From assembly GCA_003451595.1 (NCBI GenBank), contig DMDA01000076.1, positions 3,762 through 67,761 of the forward strand: a stretch of 64,000 nucleotides of DNA, in the 5' to 3' direction. This document shows, in pieces, positions 56,721 to 64,000 of the stretch (within the stretch, counting starts at the first letter, position 1; every line of letters begins with the position of its first letter). The translations under genes were made by a program, and so were the position numbers. A model generated the notes under the pieces. It did no database searches. It was not told the origin of the DNA and saw nothing but the letters and a program-made list of their open reading frames with translations. Source of the DNA: Chloroflexota bacterium (GTDB lineage: Bacteria > Chloroflexota > Anaerolineae > Caldilineales > Caldilineaceae).

Positions 56721-59114
56721 ATGAACACTATGTTCACTCACGACGCAACGCGCGTTGACGAGCCTGGGTTGTCGGTGATGGGCGGGCAGCGCATGGCGCG
56801 CATCGTGGTTGTCTTGCTGGCGTTGAGCGGGCTGCTGCTCCTGCTCTTTGGCCTGAACATGCGGCGCGGTCTCAACCATGACGAACATCAATTCGTTGGC
56901 AGCGCGGTGTTGCTGGCACGCGCCGGACTGCTGCCATACGCCGACTTCGCCTACTTCCACGTGCCAGGTCAGACGCTGCTCAACGCCGCGCTCTTTGTCA
57001 TCTTTGATCACTTCCTGCTGACGGCGCGCACGCTGGCGGTGCTCAGTAGCTGGGTGGGGTTGGCGTTGATCCTGGTAAGCGGGATGCGCTTTGCGCCCTT
57101 CTCCGGCGGCTGGGCGAGATTGGGCTATGCGCTGGCTGGCGTCGTGGCATTGGCGGCGTCGCCGATCTTTGTCTTCACCAGTGGTCGCGCCTGGAATCAC
57201 GACCTGCCGATGCTGCTGGTCCTGGCGGCGATCTGTACCTTTCTCCATGCCAGCGGCTATAACCGCGTCGCTGCCGCTGGCCGGGTTGGGGGCTGTTCGG
57301 TGCGCTGGTTGGCGGCAACCGGCGGCTTGTTGGGGTTGGCGGCGGCCACGCGGTTAAGCTATGCCTTCCTGGCGCCGGCGTTCATCGTGGCGTTGTGGCT
57401 GGCGTGTGGACGCACCTGGCGCAGCTGGCTGGCGGCGAGCGGCTGGCTGGCGATGGGTGGCTTGGTGGGGCTGGCGCCGGTGTGGTGGGCGTTGCTCGTC
57501 GCGCCGGATGGCTTTCTCTTCGGCAATGTTGTCTACAACTTGCGGCTCAACCCGCTCTATTACGCCACCGCCAGCGGTGCAGCAGCGGTGACGTTGTTTG
57601 CCAAGGTGGCCGCATTGGGTGATTTGGGGTGGCGTCAGCCAGCCAATCTGGTGCTGCCGCTGCTCTTTGGCGGCGCATTGCTGCCGGCGCTGCCCCATCT
57701 GCGGCGGCAGACATCTCTACCGCTACAGCTGTTGCTGCTGCTGTTGCCATTGGCTTTATTGGGGGCAATGAGCGCAACGCCAGCGCAGACGCAGTATTTC
57801 TACATGCTCTATCCGTTCTTGACGTTGGGCTTTTTCTACGCCGTGGCGTTGTGGCCGCGCCGCCAGCGGTGGGCGGCATTGGCGGTGGTGGCGGGCGCGC
57901 TGGTTAGCGTCGTGGCGACGGCGTCTGCGTATGCTGGCGGCGCTGAAGTGCTGCTGCGTCCCGACCGTTGGTATCCCATGAAGGTGCATGCACGCGGCGT
58001 GCGCATCGCTGAACTAGCTGGCAATGGCCCTGTCCTGACGTTGGCGCCAATTCATGCATTGGAAGGCGGGCTTGCCACTTACCCACAATTCATCACCGGG
58101 CCGCTGGCGTGGCGCGTGGCGCCGCTTGTCTCGGCAACGGAGCGCGCACGTTTCGGTCTTGTTACGGCGTCCGAGCTGGCAGCATGGTTGGAGAAGCAAC
58201 CCCCGCGCGCAGTGCTGACCGGTTTTGAGGAGGACGACGCTGAATTAGAGGCGGTGTCGCTGGCATACGCCCATGCCCACAATTTCGTGCCGGTTCCGCT
58301 TCTCGATGAGGGTGTGCTCTGGCTGTCGCCGGTAACGAATTGGCGCAACGCGATTCAGCTTGGCGCGATCGAAATGCCGGCGCAGCCTGTGCGGCCGGGC
58401 GACGACGTGGTTGTGACGCTGCACTTGATGAACAGCGCACCAATTGCCCGCAACCTCAATGTGCTTGTGCGCGTCGTGGATGCCACTGGCAAGGAGACTG
58501 CGCGCAGTGAAGGCTGGCCCTATGGCGCGCCGACGGCGACGTGGCAGGCAGGCGTCACCTGGCCCGACGGCCATACGTTGCGGGTCGCCGCCGACGCACC
58601 TCCCGGCCCCCGGCGCGTGGAGGTGAGTTTCTACGACCCGGAGACGTTGGAACTCTTTGGCGATGTTTATACGGCTGGCTACCTGATGGTGGCGGGCGAC
58701 GAATTGGTGACGGCGCCGCTGGCGAGCTTTGCGCACAATCTCGACCTGCTGTCAGTTGAGGTTGCCGCACAGCCCTGGCAGCCTGGCGTCCAAACGGTCA
58801 CGCTGACGTGGCGACCTGCGGCGCCCTTGCCGGCCAGTTACACGATGTTTGTGCACCTGCTTGACCCGGCGGGCAATCTGATCACTCAGCACGATCAGCC
58901 GCCGTTGCAGGGTTTCTATCCCAGCGATCGCTGGTTGCCTGACGCACCGTATCAAGATGTGGTGACGTTGACCGTGCCCGTCGACGCGCCGTCTGGCGAC
59001 TATCGCCTGGCCGTGGGCTGGTATGATCCTGTGAGTGGGCAGCGGTTGGCGCTCTCTGCGCCAGCGGCAGGCGATGCGTTCGACATTTCTCTGCGCGTGG
59101 CGGCTACGCAATAG
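56721..59114 (+). CDS. GT39-like polytopic membrane protein with extracytoplasmic domain
   Basis: 797 residues from ATG 56721, seven bases after the CotH-gene stop. About nine to eleven helices fill residues 25-425 with the acidic loop motif GLNHDEHQFV (about 50-60), as in polyprenyl-sugar-dependent transferases. It is followed by a long extracytoplasmic part (about 425-797) that includes two beta-sandwich modules (GDDVVVTLHLMNSAPIARNL; SYTMFVHLLDPAGNLITQHD). Its position suggests glycosylation or modification of the surface proteins encoded next to it. Confidence 0.8.
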   Translation: MNTMFTHDATRVDEPGLSVMGGQRMARIVVVLLALSGLLLLLFGLNMRRGLNHDEHQFVGSAVLLARAGLLPYADFAYFHVPGQTLLNAALFVIFDHFLLTARTLAVLSSWVGLALILVSGMRFAPFSGGWARLGYALAGVVALAASPIFVFTSGRAWNHDLPMLLVLAAICTFLHASGYNRVAAAGRVGGCSVRWLAATGGLLGLAAATRLSYAFLAPAFIVALWLACGRTWRSWLAASGWLAMGGLVGLAPVWWALLVAPDGFLFGNVVYNLRLNPLYYATASGAAAVTLFAKVAALGDLGWRQPANLVLPLLFGGALLPALPHLRRQTSLPLQLLLLLLPLALLGAMSATPAQTQYFYMLYPFLTLGFFYAVALWPRRQRWAALAVVAGALVSVVATASAYAGGAEVLLRPDRWYPMKVHARGVRIAELAGNGPVLTLAPIHALEGGLATYPQFITGPLAWRVAPLVSATERARFGLVTASELAAWLEKQPPRAVLTGFEEDDAELEAVSLAYAHAHNFVPVPLLDEGVLWLSPVTNWRNAIQLGAIEMPAQPVRPGDDVVVTLHLMNSAPIARNLNVLVRVVDATGKETARSEGWPYGAPTATWQAGVTWPDGHTLRVAADAPPGPRRVEVSFYDPETLELFGDVYTAGYLMVAGDELVTAPLASFAHNLDLLSVEVAAQPWQPGVQTVTLTWRPAAPLPASYTMFVHLLDPAGNLITQHDQPPLQGFYPSDRWLPDAPYQDVVTLTVPVDAPSGDYRLAVGWYDPVSGQRLALSAPAAGDAFDISLRVAATQ

Positions 59115-59208
59115 ACGGCGGCTTGCTTCTGCGCTATGCTGTGTGCACGAAGTTGGAGACAGGCGCGCTTGCCGCTTTGTCCGCAGGAAGTAGAGGATTG
59201 ACTGCGCT

Positions 59209-60216
59209 ATGAACCTACGAACCAATCTCCTCCTGGTCGTTGCTATTGTGGCCATCATCGCCGTGACGGGCGCTTTTGTGATGCTGCAACTGGGAAGCAG
59301 CGACGTTGCCTCGACGCCGACTGCCACAACCACTGTCGCAACGACAATGAGCGTTGCATCTGCGGCGACTGCCACCTCTGCTCAGGCAACGCCGTCAACC
59401 GCAACGCCGTCAACCGCAACGCCGTCAACCGCAACGCCGTCAACGGAGACGGATGCATCGACCGTCGCAGATGCGCCGTCGCCATCTGCTGCGCCTTTGC
59501 AGCCAACGATCTACGATTACACAGTAGTCAACACCTATCCCCATGATCCCAACGCCTTTACGCAGGGGTTGGTCTACCTGGACGGCATTTTCTACGAAGG
59601 GACGGGGTTGTACGGGCGTTCATCGTTGCGCAAAGTTGCGCTGGACACGGGCCAAGTGCTCCAGCAGCACGATCTCGACGAGACCTTTTTTGGCGAGGGT
59701 ATCGCTGTCCTGGGCGACGAAATCTATCAGCTTACCTGGCAGAATGGCGTCGGCTTCGTCTATGATCGGGAGTCCTTCACTGAAAAACGTCGCTTCACCT
59801 ACGCCACGGAAGGTTGGGGATTGACGCACGACGGCGAAAACCTGATCATGAGCGACGGCACGCCGATCATCTATTTTCGCGACCCCGCGACGCTGGAAGA
59901 GGTGCGGCGCATCACCGTAACCGTGAGCGGCGAACCCGTGATGCGGTTGAACGAGCTGGAGTACATCGACGGCAAGATTCTTGCCAATGTCTGGCAGACT
60001 GATTACATGCTGCGCATCGACCCGGCGACGGGCGTTGTCGACGGCGTCTACGATTTCACCGGCTTGCTGGCGCAGGCGCCGCCATCGACCTCCACCACGG
60101 CGCCGGACGTACTGAACGGCGTCGCCTACGACCGCGAGAATGACCGCTTTTTTGTCACCGGCAAGTTGTGGCCTGCCTTGTTCGAGGTGGAGCTGCACCC
60201 GCGCCAGACACAATAA
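59209..60216 (+). CDS. Secreted glutaminyl-peptide cyclotransferase
   Basis: 335 residues. A membrane-anchor/signal helix (about 7-27), a long Thr/Ala/Ser/Pro linker with four ATPST repeats (about 59-79), then a five-bladed propeller of the bacterial/plant glutamine cyclotransferase family (NTYPHDPNAFTQGLVYLDGI; GRSSLRKVALDTGQVLQQHD; FFGEGIAVLGDEIYQLTWQ; LNELEYIDGKILANVWQTDY). It converts N-terminal Gln into pyroglutamate, stabilising secreted proteins. It lies 94 bases after the GT39-like gene. Confidence 0.92.
   Translation: MNLRTNLLLVVAIVAIIAVTGAFVMLQLGSSDVASTPTATTTVATTMSVASAATATSAQATPSTATPSTATPSTATPSTETDASTVADAPSPSAAPLQPTIYDYTVVNTYPHDPNAFTQGLVYLDGIFYEGTGLYGRSSLRKVALDTGQVLQQHDLDETFFGEGIAVLGDEIYQLTWQNGVGFVYDRESFTEKRRFTYATEGWGLTHDGENLIMSDGTPIIYFRDPATLEEVRRITVTVSGEPVMRLNELEYIDGKILANVWQTDYMLRIDPATGVVDGVYDFTGLLAQAPPSTSTTAPDVLNGVAYDRENDRFFVTGKLWPALFEVELHPRQTQ
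59386..59445. repeat. Four 15-bp tandem repeats in the cyclotransferase linker
   Basis: GCAACGCCGTCAACC occurs three times and once more with a final G, encoding ATPST units. Tandem copy number could vary by slippage without frame loss. Confidence 0.9.
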
Positions 60217-60259
60217 ACAGGTTATCTTCGAAGTCATGCGGAAGACAAGGTAATCCACC

Positions 60260-61582
60260 ATGAAGGCACTCCTGGTTGGCGGCGGTGGCCGTGAACACGC
60301 CATCGCCCACAAACTCTCTCAATCCCCAGCGCTTGATCATCTCTATGTGGCGCCTGGCAATGGCGGCACGGCGCGGCTGGCGAAGGCTGAAAACGTGGCC
60401 ATCGGCGCTGAGGATATCCCCGCTCTGCTTGCCTTTGCCCGCGATCATGCCGTCGACCTGACCGTTGTTGGCCCCGAAGCGCCGTTGGTCGCCGGCATCG
60501 TTGACGCGTTCCAGGCGGCAGGGCTGCGCATCTTTGGTCCGACGCGCGCCGCCGCCCAACTCGAAGGCTCGAAGGCTTTCTCCAAGCGCTTCATGCAACG
60601 CTGGCAGATTCCCACCGGCCAGGCGGAGATTTTTGATGACTTCGATGACGCCATGCGCTACATGCGCGCCATCGATTTTGTACCGGTGATCAAAGCAAGC
60701 GGGCTGGCTGCCGGCAAGGGCGTCATCGTGCCTGCCACCATGGAGCAGGCCGCGACGGCGGTGCGCGATATCCTGCTTGAGCGGCGCTTTGGCGATGCAG
60801 GCGCCACGCTGCTGGTTGAGGAAAAACTCTCCGGGCCAGAGGTCTCTGTGCTGGCGTTTTGTGACGGTCATCGCGCTCGCCTTCTGCCCACGGCGCAGGA
60901 TCACAAGCGGCTGCGCGACCGCGATCAAGGGCCGAACACTGGGGGTATGGGCGCGTTCTCGCCTTCGGCGCTGGTCACGCCGGATCTGTTGGCAGAAATC
61001 GAACGCACGACAATCCAGCCGGTGCTGGCGGGTATGGCCGCCGAAGGCGCACCCTACGTCGGCGTGCTCTATGCCGGGCTGATGCTCACGCCGCAAGGTC
61101 CGCGCGTGTTGGAGTACAACTGTCGTCTCGGCGATCCGGAGACGCAGGTGCTCTTGCCGCTGCTCGACAGCGATCTGATAGAGGTGCTGCAGGCTTGCAG
61201 CGAGGGTGCGCTCGATCGCGTGCGCCTGCGCTGGCGCAAAGCCAGCGCGGTCACCGTTGTCATGGCCTCTGAAGGCTACCCGGATGAGTATCGCACCGGG
61301 TTGGAAATCTTTGGCATCGACGAAGCCGAAGCGACTGGCTGCACCGTCTACCAGGCCGGCACGCGCCTCAAGGATGGCCGCCTGATCACGGCGGGCGGCC
61401 GCGTGCTCTCCGTAACGGCGACGGCGCCCACCGTCGAGCACGCAGCGCGGCGCGCCTATATTGGCGTCCAACGTATCAGCTTTGCCGGCGCTCACTATCG
61501 CCGCGACATTGGTCTGCCACTACGCGCCAAGACCAGACAAGCCAAGCATTCGCCCACAACCCGAAAGACGAACAAATCATGA
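60260..61582 (+). CDS. purD: Phosphoribosylamine-glycine ligase
   Basis: ATP-grasp enzyme of purine synthesis that joins glycine to phosphoribosylamine. 440 residues, normal size plus a basic C-terminal tail of about 15 (AKTRQAKHSPTTRKTNKS). Motifs: VGGGGREHAIAHKL, VGPEAPLVAGI, KASGLAAGKGVIVP, LVEEKLSGPEVSVLAF, DQGPNTGGMGAFSP, EYNCRLGDPETQ. Start ATG 60260. The stop overlaps the carboxypeptidase start (ATGA). Confidence 0.96.
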   Translation: MKALLVGGGGREHAIAHKLSQSPALDHLYVAPGNGGTARLAKAENVAIGAEDIPALLAFARDHAVDLTVVGPEAPLVAGIVDAFQAAGLRIFGPTRAAAQLEGSKAFSKRFMQRWQIPTGQAEIFDDFDDAMRYMRAIDFVPVIKASGLAAGKGVIVPATMEQAATAVRDILLERRFGDAGATLLVEEKLSGPEVSVLAFCDGHRARLLPTAQDHKRLRDRDQGPNTGGMGAFSPSALVTPDLLAEIERTTIQPVLAGMAAEGAPYVGVLYAGLMLTPQGPRVLEYNCRLGDPETQVLLPLLDSDLIEVLQACSEGALDRVRLRWRKASAVTVVMASEGYPDEYRTGLEIFGIDEAEATGCTVYQAGTRLKDGRLITAGGRVLSVTATAPTVEHAARRAYIGVQRISFAGAHYRRDIGLPLRAKTRQAKHSPTTRKTNKS

Positions 61583-63069
61583 CGGAAGCAACCGCCTCCA
61601 AAGCGACGGAGCCTACCACCGACTCCGCCAAATCCAAACTCGAACTGCACGACGAGATCATTGAGACTGAACATGTCGCCCACATTGCCGGCGGTGATGT
61701 GGCGTACAAGGCCACAACCGGGCGCATCGTGATGAAAGACGAAGAGGGCAAAGCCAAAGCCGCCATCTTTTTCATCGCCTACACGCGCACCGGCATCGAC
61801 GATCTGCGCCGCCGCCCGATCATTTTCTCTTTCAATGGCGGCCCCGGTGCGTCCTCGGTCTGGCTGCATCTGGGCTTGCTGGGACCGCGGCGCGTGCTTG
61901 CAGGCGACGCCGGCGCGCCGCTGCCGCCGCCATATCAACTTGTGGATAACGAATACTCACTACTTGACCTGGCCGACATCGTCTTCATCGACCCGGTGAG
62001 CACCGGCTACAGCCGTCCGGCGCCCGGCGAGGAAGCGAAACAATTTCACGGGTTGGAGCCGGATATCGAGTCAGTCGGTGAGTTCATTCGCCTCTACGTC
62101 ACGCGCTACAAACGTTGGGCGTCACCCAAGTTCCTGGCTGGCGAGAGCTACGGCACGACGCGTGCGGCGGGATTGGCTGGATACTTACAGAGCAAGCATG
62201 GCATGTATCTCAACGGGCTGCTGCTCATCTCGACTGTGCTCAATTTTCAGACGTTGGAGTTCGAGGTCGGCAACGAGTTGCCCTACGTGCTGTTTCTGCC
62301 GACCTACACTGCCACCGCCTGGTATCACCAACGGCTGGCGGCTGATTTGCAAGCAGACTTGCAAAAAGCTATCCGGGAAGCGGCAGATTTTGCTGCAGGT
62401 GCATATGCTCACGCCCTCTTCCAGGGCAGCGCGCTCCCACCCGCTGCACATGCTGAGATGGTGCGCCAGGTAGCTCGCTATACCGGACTCTCCGAAGCCT
62501 ATGTGGAAGCAACGAATCTGCGGATTGAGATTCTCCGCTTCTGCAAGGAATTGTTGCGCGACCAGCGGCGCACGGTGGGGCGTCTCGACAGCCGTTTTAC
62601 CGGCATGGGTCGCGACGCTGCGGGTGAGCAGCCTGACAATGATCCCAGCTACACCGCGATCCAAGGCGCGTACTCCAGCGCGATGAATGCCTACGTGCGC
62701 GAGGAACTCAACTTTGCCAGCGATCTGCCCTATGCGGTGTTGACGGGGTTGTATGAGAACTGGGACTACAGCAAACATCAGAACAAATACGTTGACGTCA
62801 GTGAGACACTGCGTGCGGCGATCACGCAGAACCCATTTCTACAAATCTTCGTCGCCAATGGCTACTACGATCTGGCGACGCCATTCTTTGCGACCGAATA
62901 CACGATCAATCATCTGCATTTGGAGCCGGCGCTGCAAGCCAACGTGCACATGACCTACTATGCGGCCGGGCACATGATGTACGTGCACGCCGGGTCGTTA
63001 GCGCAGCTGCGCACCGACATGACGGCATTTTTGCACGCGGCGCTTAGTCCGTTGCGAGGAGAACGATGA
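61579..63069 (+). CDS. Serine carboxypeptidase (S10 family), apparently cytoplasmic
   Basis: 496 residues. S10 features are complete: SFNGGPGASSVWLHLG (about 84-99), nucleophile Ser190 in AGESYGTTR, Asp431 (NGYYDLATP) and His465 (YAAGHMMYV). No signal peptide is visible; it starts with a polar stretch MTEATASKATEPTTDSAKS, unlike secreted fungal and plant relatives. It is translationally coupled on both sides: ATGA overlap with purD and ATGA overlap with purM. Expected to remove C-terminal residues from peptides; its link to purine genes is not explained by the sequence. Confidence 0.92.
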   Translation: MTEATASKATEPTTDSAKSKLELHDEIIETEHVAHIAGGDVAYKATTGRIVMKDEEGKAKAAIFFIAYTRTGIDDLRRRPIIFSFNGGPGASSVWLHLGLLGPRRVLAGDAGAPLPPPYQLVDNEYSLLDLADIVFIDPVSTGYSRPAPGEEAKQFHGLEPDIESVGEFIRLYVTRYKRWASPKFLAGESYGTTRAAGLAGYLQSKHGMYLNGLLLISTVLNFQTLEFEVGNELPYVLFLPTYTATAWYHQRLAADLQADLQKAIREAADFAAGAYAHALFQGSALPPAAHAEMVRQVARYTGLSEAYVEATNLRIEILRFCKELLRDQRRTVGRLDSRFTGMGRDAAGEQPDNDPSYTAIQGAYSSAMNAYVREELNFASDLPYAVLTGLYENWDYSKHQNKYVDVSETLRAAITQNPFLQIFVANGYYDLATPFFATEYTINHLHLEPALQANVHMTYYAAGHMMYVHAGSLAQLRTDMTAFLHAALSPLRGER

Positions 63070-64000
63070 CAGCGTTATATAAAGCTGCTGGCGTCGACAT
63101 CGATGCCGGCGCGCAGGCGGTGAATCTGATGAAACAAGCGATCCAGGCGACCTTTACGCCCAATGTGCTGGCGGGCGTGGGCAGCTTTGGCGGCGTCTTT
63201 GCGCTGCGTGGGCTGCCAACGCAAGCGGTATTGGTGGCCTCGATTGATGGCGTCGGCACCAAGGTCAAGCTGGCGGCCGAGCTGGGACGTTGGCGCAGCG
63301 TGGGGCACGACCTGGTCAACCACTGCGTCAACGACATTCTGGTGCAGAATGCGCGCCCGCTTTTCTTTCTGGATTACATCGCTACAAGCCGACTCGACCC
63401 GGTGGCGGCGGCGGAGGTAGTGACCGGCATGGCTGAAGCGTGCCAGGCGGTCGGTTGCGCATTGCTAGGTGGGGAGACTGCGGAGATGCCCGGCGTCTAT
63501 GCGGAGGGCGCTTTTGACCTGGCCGGCGCCATCGTCGGCCTGGCTGACCAGGCGGCGTTGCTGCCGCAGCCGGGAACGATGGCAGTGGGCGATGCACTAA
63601 TCGGGCTGGCCAGCAGCGGGCCGCACACCAACGGTTATTCGCTGATCCGCAAGATCGTGGCGGGGCGCGACCTGACGCAGGTGTTGGAGGATGGACAGAC
63701 GCTGGCGGATGCCCTGCTGGCGCCGCATCGCTGCTACCTGCCGCAGATCGAGGCGCTCCAACAGGCAGGACACACCATCAAGGGGATGGCGCACATCACC
63801 GGCGGCGGGCTGTTGGAGAACATACCGCGCGTGCTGCCGGAGCATCTGACCGCGCGCATCGTCGTGCGCAGTTGGGTGCGCCCGCCCCTCTTCGAGCAAC
63901 TGGTGAGTTGGAGCGGGATCGACCTGGTCGAGGCGCATCGCGTCTTCAACATGGGCGTCGGCATGGTGCTGATTGTCCCCAGCGTCGCCGCCGAGTCAAT
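63066..64000 (+). CDS. purM: Phosphoribosylformylglycinamidine cyclo-ligase (3' end outside window)
   Basis: AIR synthetase of purine synthesis. ATG 63066 follows GAGGAG and overlaps the carboxypeptidase stop. Visible motifs: YKAAGVDIDAGAQAVNLMK, VASIDGVGTKVKLA, DLVNHCVNDILVQNARPLFF, LLGGETAEMPGVY, GLASSGPHTNGYSLIRK, HITGGGLLENIPRVLP. About 311 codons are seen of about 340 expected; the rest lies beyond the window. Confidence 0.95.
   Translation, partial: MTALYKAAGVDIDAGAQAVNLMKQAIQATFTPNVLAGVGSFGGVFALRGLPTQAVLVASIDGVGTKVKLAAELGRWRSVGHDLVNHCVNDILVQNARPLFFLDYIATSRLDPVAAAEVVTGMAEACQAVGCALLGGETAEMPGVYAEGAFDLAGAIVGLADQAALLPQPGTMAVGDALIGLASSGPHTNGYSLIRKIVAGRDLTQVLEDGQTLADALLAPHRCYLPQIEALQQAGHTIKGMAHITGGGLLENIPRVLPEHLTARIVVRSWVRPPLFEQLVSWSGIDLVEAHRVFNMGVGMVLIVPSVAAES

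Overview
The window is GC-rich DNA of chromosomal character. It most resembles a member of the Chloroflexota (Caldilineae/Anaerolineae type). This placement is inferred from the gene content: nucleoside (BMP-type) and sugar ABC importers with Ala/Pro-rich lipoprotein linkers, large secreted lamin-tail/FG-GAP/CotH proteins ending in a Tyr-Leu/Met-Pro-x-Val tail, GT39-type membrane proteins, and a selenoprotein SelD. No rRNA, phage, IS element or CRISPR array was seen. One tRNA (Arg, CCT) is present.

Layout. 1-2024: 3' truncated uvrA (minus), carrying an in-frame palindromic repeat. 2396-2872: a cupredoxin lipoprotein. 2977-9513: a tight minus-strand run of eight genes (140-aa protein, subtilisin-like peptidase, esterase, ATP-grasp ligase, small membrane protein, SelD with an in-frame TGA read as selenocysteine, Zn-alcohol dehydrogenase). 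9861-15380: minus-strand envelope/glycan operon (LPG-synthase-like membrane protein, GT39, FlgD-like lipoprotein, GT2). 15555-17074: convergent FAH-family hydrolase and MOSC protein. 17153-23822: gltB and gltD, separated by a small toxin-antitoxin-like pair. 24218-31105: nucleoside-type ABC importer with an unknown protein and a PfkB kinase. 31249-34531: a sugar ABC importer without its own ATPase. 34616-37132: a multi-PAS hybrid-type histidine kinase cut from its receiver domain by one TAA codon. 37186-41342: monooxygenase-like protein, tRNA-Arg, MoxR/DUF58 pair, NUDIX hydrolase and a double RAM-domain protein. 41431-47250: PPC-type secreted protein, a catalytically degenerate PEP-utilizing protein, cobT and a GT2. 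47355-59114: a surface locus with lamin-tail, 14-repeat FG-GAP and CotH-kinase proteins and a GT39-like membrane protein. 59209-64000: glutaminyl cyclase, then purD, a serine carboxypeptidase and purM (truncated by the window) with ATGA overlaps.

The most noteworthy items are: (i) selD, whose true start lies 81 bases upstream of the apparent ORF and whose active-site residue is a TGA codon; (ii) a palindromic GATTGGAGA-type repeat translated inside uvrA, with a relative in the nucleoside-transporter operon; (iii) a four-copy hairpin family, mostly at convergent gene ends, one copy of which supplies the C-terminus of the MOSC protein; (iv) the in-frame TAA that splits a hybrid kinase; (v) the lamin-tail/CotH/FG-GAP locus with a shared C-terminal motif; and (vi) the peptidase-esterase-ATP-grasp cluster, which could be a peptide- or metabolite-modifying system. 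No database search was possible. Family names rest on motifs read by eye.
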